Part shown: one piece after another, positions 61,258-64,000 of the stretch
How positions within the stretch are numbered: the first letter of the stretch is position 1
How the letters are laid out: each line of letters starts with the position of its first letter
Source: Fibrobacter sp. UWB16
GTDB taxonomy: Bacteria > Fibrobacterota > Fibrobacteria > Fibrobacterales > Fibrobacteraceae
Length of the DNA stretch: 64,000 bases
Assembly: GCF_900215325.1 (NCBI RefSeq)
Contig: NZ_OCMS01000004.1
Span: forward strand, 62,001 to 126,000
Direction: 5' to 3'
Program-made: the position numbers and the translations under genes
Notes under the pieces: generated by a model
The model's input: the letters and a program-made list of their open reading frames with translations, nothing else
The model's database searches: none
Told to the model about the DNA's origin: nothing

Positions 61258-63501
61258 ATGAAATTGACAAAGCTACTGACAGGCATCTTGGCAGGCGCGG
61301 CTATATCCGCCTATGCTGATGCATCGACAGCAACCCCCAAGAAAGTCGGGCCGGTATCCTATTACGGAGCCCTCCACACCAGCGGCAGTAAAATCATTGG
61401 CGCAAAGAACAACCAACAGGTCATGCTTCGCGGTGTAAGCCTTTTCTGGTCCGATGCAACAGGTTTGTCCTATTACAACCCGGCCGTCATTTCATGGGCT
61501 GTAGACAATCTCAAAATTGACATGTTCCGCTATGCCATGGGTATTGAATATTACGATTCCAATGGCGGCACCAAGAACAAATTGGACGACCAGGTTTCCT
61601 ACGCAAAGTCTCCAGAAGGTCAGCTTTCTACGATTGACCGCATGGTCCAGGCTGCAATCGAAAACGACGTTTACATCATTATCGACTGGCACAGCCACAG
61701 AGCCCACTTGGAAACATCCTTGGCAGCTACATTCTTCCAGTACATCTCCACAAAGTACAAGGATGTGCCGAACATCATTTATGAAATTTACAACGAACCG
61801 GTCAGCGGTAGTGGCGGAAGCTGGGATGCCATCAAGACCTACGCCAACCAGGTTGTCCCGGCAATCCGTGCCAACACCCAGAACTTGATTATCGTCGGTA
61901 CGCCGAACTGGTCTCAGCATCCGGAACAGGGCGCACAGAGCCCGATCTCTTCGACGAACATCGCATACGTTTTGCACTTCTACGCAGCCACCCATTCCAA
62001 GGGCAGCTTCGGTGGACACGTCACGAGCGCACTCAGCGCAGGTTATCCGGTATTCATCTCTGAATGGGGAACCACCAATGCCGACGGTGACGGCGAACCG
62101 AACTCCAGCGCAACAAACGAATGGACCCAGTTTATGGACCAGAACATGATCCCGAACTGCAACTGGAGCTTGCGTCAGCAGACCAGTGACGTCGACCAGA
62201 AGAGCGAAAAGTCCGCTATCTTCGCAGGCAACAAGTCCCTCATCACTGCAGCAGCTCTCGACGCCGCAACTTACACTTCCTCGGGTAACATCATCAAGAG
62301 CTACCTCACCAAGAACGCACGTTCCTGGGCTGACTCCCTCGTCAAGGGCAAGAGCGGCAGCTGCGCATTCAAGGCCGTCACAGCAAAGCAGACCGAAGGT
62401 AAGATTTCCGGCGCACTCAAGTCCGGCTGTACTTACACCTCTAGCAACGAAAAGGTCGTCACCGTTTCTGGCAGCGACATCGTCATCAACGATTACGGTT
62501 ACGCCATCTTGACTGGCAACGACGGTTCTCAGTCTGTCGTGACCATCTCCCAGGTTGCAGGTCAGAGCATCACGAACCTCGAAAACCTCTACTGCACATA
62601 TTCCGGTACTTGCATGATCGGAACAACGTCCGGCAGAACGCTTGACTTCGATGATGACGGCAACAAAGACTACCTCCTCACGATGGAAGACAAGACGAAC
62701 GAAGGTTCCAAGTTCACACTTACCTCTCTCGACCCGTCCATCGTTACCGTTAGCAAGAGCACCTGCAAGAACACCAACTGCTCTAACGCCCAGAAGAACC
62801 AGCAAGTTTGGATGTTGCACTTCCAGGGTTTCGGAAAAGCAAAGGTCGTGGCTACCGCAGCTGCAGTTACCGGCTTCCGCGCCATGCAGGATACATTTGA
62901 AATCGAATACAGAAAGGGTGAACAGCGCTTCGACAGCAGATTCAAGAACCAGAAGCTTGCATTTGGCGCAACCTCTACAACAGGCCTTGCCTCAACAACG
63001 CTTTCTATAAAGACCCCGATTACCTACACCTACAATGGACAGCCGACCTCCCCGTACTTGACCCGCCAGGGTGAAGGCTATGTCGCCGGCACTCAAAATG
63101 CAGTCATTGCTGTTACCGCCAACGTTCCGGAAACAGACTTCTACGCAGCCGCTACTAGAACGGTCACGTTCATCATCGGCGACAGCGCTTCTGCAGTGAA
63201 CCTGAAGGAATACAACGACTACGTCAATCCGTCTGAACCGATTTCCATCAAGCCGGTCAAGAAGATTACGAACAGTCTCCAGGCTAGCATGAAGGGTTCG
63301 ACACTCCAGTTCACGACCAAGAACACGGGCCTCGTCAAGATTGACATCTACGATGCACTTGGCGCAAGCGTGAAGCAGATGTCCGATGTCTACAGCGCAG
63401 GCAGCCACGCCATCGACCTCAAGGGTCTCGCAAACGGCTCCTACACGCTCGTCGTTCGCCAGGGCAGCCAGAAGGCTTCCATCCGCTGGATGAACAAGTA
63501 A
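61258..63501 (+). CDS. Glycoside hydrolase family 5 endoglucanase with C-terminal sorting domain
   Basis: 747 residues. Signal peptide about 1-20. The GH5 (cellulase) barrel (about 30-345): RGVSLFW, then IDWHSH, acid/base Glu in YEIYNEP (E180), the HFYAATH segment, and nucleophile Glu in FISEWGT (E269). It hydrolyses beta-1,4-glucan. The remaining 400 residues contain Cys-bearing beta domains (about 370-640) and finish with a Por-type tail (about 665-747): VKIDIYDALGASVKQ, LANGSYTLVVRQG and a basic end SIRWMNK. Export through a type IX-like system is inferred. AAAGGAAAA precedes the ATG. Divergent from the gene at 59875. Confidence 0.93.
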   Translation: MKLTKLLTGILAGAAISAYADASTATPKKVGPVSYYGALHTSGSKIIGAKNNQQVMLRGVSLFWSDATGLSYYNPAVISWAVDNLKIDMFRYAMGIEYYDSNGGTKNKLDDQVSYAKSPEGQLSTIDRMVQAAIENDVYIIIDWHSHRAHLETSLAATFFQYISTKYKDVPNIIYEIYNEPVSGSGGSWDAIKTYANQVVPAIRANTQNLIIVGTPNWSQHPEQGAQSPISSTNIAYVLHFYAATHSKGSFGGHVTSALSAGYPVFISEWGTTNADGDGEPNSSATNEWTQFMDQNMIPNCNWSLRQQTSDVDQKSEKSAIFAGNKSLITAAALDAATYTSSGNIIKSYLTKNARSWADSLVKGKSGSCAFKAVTAKQTEGKISGALKSGCTYTSSNEKVVTVSGSDIVINDYGYAILTGNDGSQSVVTISQVAGQSITNLENLYCTYSGTCMIGTTSGRTLDFDDDGNKDYLLTMEDKTNEGSKFTLTSLDPSIVTVSKSTCKNTNCSNAQKNQQVWMLHFQGFGKAKVVATAAAVTGFRAMQDTFEIEYRKGEQRFDSRFKNQKLAFGATSTTGLASTTLSIKTPITYTYNGQPTSPYLTRQGEGYVAGTQNAVIAVTANVPETDFYAAATRTVTFIIGDSASAVNLKEYNDYVNPSEPISIKPVKKITNSLQASMKGSTLQFTTKNTGLVKIDIYDALGASVKQMSDVYSAGSHAIDLKGLANGSYTLVVRQGSQKASIRWMNK

Positions 63502-63524
63502 TCGCTTAGATTCTTGAAAGTTTA

Positions 63525-63558
63525 AAAGACCGCAGCAATCCGCTGCGGTCTTTCTTTT
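63525..63558 (+). terminator. Terminator of the GH5 gene
   Basis: AAAGACCGCAGC pairs with GCTGCGGTCTTT over a 5-nt loop and is followed by CTTTTT. Confidence 0.9.
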
Positions 63559-63636
63559 TACAATGCTTCGGATTCTTCGTACGCTCCGCATACCCAGAAC
63601 GACGCAAGAAACAAGTCCGGAAAGTTACGGTCTACA

Positions 63637-64000
63637 TTACTGGATTCCCGCACCGTTCAAGCGGTATCGTTTATCACCATTGTGAATAACGATGTTATTG
63701 CGGATACGTTGCACAAAGGGCGTATTTTGTTTTTCAGCATCACCTGTTCGCGAAAAGCGCGGGTCAATAGCCTGTTCCCTATCATCTACAACAAAACTTC
63801 CGATTCGTATTCCTCCATATATAGCTCCTGCACGTAGCGAATCATTTGCAAAATGGATACAATCGCTAGAATTAGTTTCACTACAAACACGCAAGAAAAT
63901 ATCTAAGGGCCATCCTCTCCATTCCTTAAAAATTGGCACGTTCACTTCAAATTCAATTTCATTATTCCCATCAAAAGTCATCACTGTATCGGCCCCCTTT
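63637..64000 (-). CDS. Hypothetical protein, 5' end outside window
   Basis: At least 121 C-terminal residues; the frame is open to the right edge, so the true start lies beyond it. The visible part opens with MTFDGNNEIEFEVNVP and has two possible disulfide Cys in VCSETNSSDCIHF. It is soluble and strand-rich, which resembles the tail of an exported protein, but I do not recognise it. Confidence 0.6.
   Translation of the reverse strand, partial: KGADTVMTFDGNNEIEFEVNVPIFKEWRGWPLDIFLRVCSETNSSDCIHFANDSLRAGAIYGGIRIGSFVVDDREQAIDPRFSRTGDAEKQNTPFVQRIRNNIVIHNGDKRYRLNGAGIQ

Noticed and set aside
61492-62820. Minus-strand frame of 442 codons over the GH5 gene
   Set aside because: Shadow of the GH5 endoglucanase with Val/Cys/Asp-rich composition; no start signals.
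1-64000. tRNA, rRNA, CRISPR arrays, insertion-sequence transposases, prophage structural genes
   Set aside because: Looked for on both strands; no convincing example seen. A covariance-model scan could still find a small RNA that I missed.

Overview
The window reads as a chromosomal segment of a Fibrobacter-like, cellulose-degrading Gram-negative bacterium. The evidence is a GH5 endoglucanase, a GH8 lipoprotein with a Ser/Pro linker, a secreted protein with a C-terminal Por-type (type IX secretion-like) tail, poly-Ser linkers, many lipobox proteins and moderate GC. The assignment is inferred from gene content only. I saw no rRNA, tRNA or CRISPR array.

Layout. 1-2.1 kb: end of an ABC ATPase gene, pyrC (pyrimidine synthesis) and an OmpA-like lipoprotein. 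2.1-9.7 kb: a defence-type island with a single-chain MmeI-like restriction-modification enzyme, a small helical protein, an AbiE-like toxin-antitoxin pair with a clear dyad operator over its promoter, and a membrane protein with two Rossmann folds and a RyR domain. 9.8-14.7 kb: a small unknown gene and a 1503-residue soluble hybrid histidine kinase. 14.8-24.4 kb: recC-recB-recD, followed by an unknown gene and an hsp20 gene with a sigma-54-type promoter. 26.1-32.2 kb: a zinc acquisition locus that starts at a strong promoter overlapped by a Fur/Zur-type box. It holds a His/Cys-rich small protein, ZnuA, ZnuC, ZnuB, a secreted OB-fold-like protein, a lipoprotein and a ZnuD-like TonB receptor.

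32.3-38.1 kb: a DUF58 protein, then a tight minus-strand operon: SIMPL protein, HD alarmone hydrolase, (p)ppGpp synthetase, EF-G paralogue, small secreted protein. 38.2-39.9 kb: pgi. 40.1-43.0 kb: a compact AT-richer three-gene unit (HNH-like nuclease fused to membrane helices, a glycine-rich membrane protein, a YkgJ-type Cys-cluster protein) with its own promoter and terminator. This is the best candidate in the window for an undescribed system. 43.0-49.0 kb: a GGDEF-EAL protein with a dead GGDEF site, a small lipoprotein, a collagen-like lipoprotein ending in a histidine-phosphatase domain, and a MoxR ATPase. 49.2-54.6 kb: three paralogous lipoproteins around dinD, plus a DUF1016 nuclease, in a region full of palindromes and a duplicated promoter block. 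54.6-64 kb: TfoX-N protein, lipoprotein, acyltransferase, BatD-like protein, GH8, T9SS-like secreted protein, GH5 and a partial gene.

How the parts connect: zinc import runs from the outer membrane (ZnuD-like) through periplasm (ZnuA) to inner membrane (ZnuBC) under one probable zinc repressor. MoxR, DUF58 and BatD-like proteins, usually neighbours, are scattered here. The cellulases and the sorting-tail protein make up the fibre-degradation end. Defence functions occur as the 2-10 kb island, RecBCD, the 40-43 kb cassette and the dinD/DUF1016 region.
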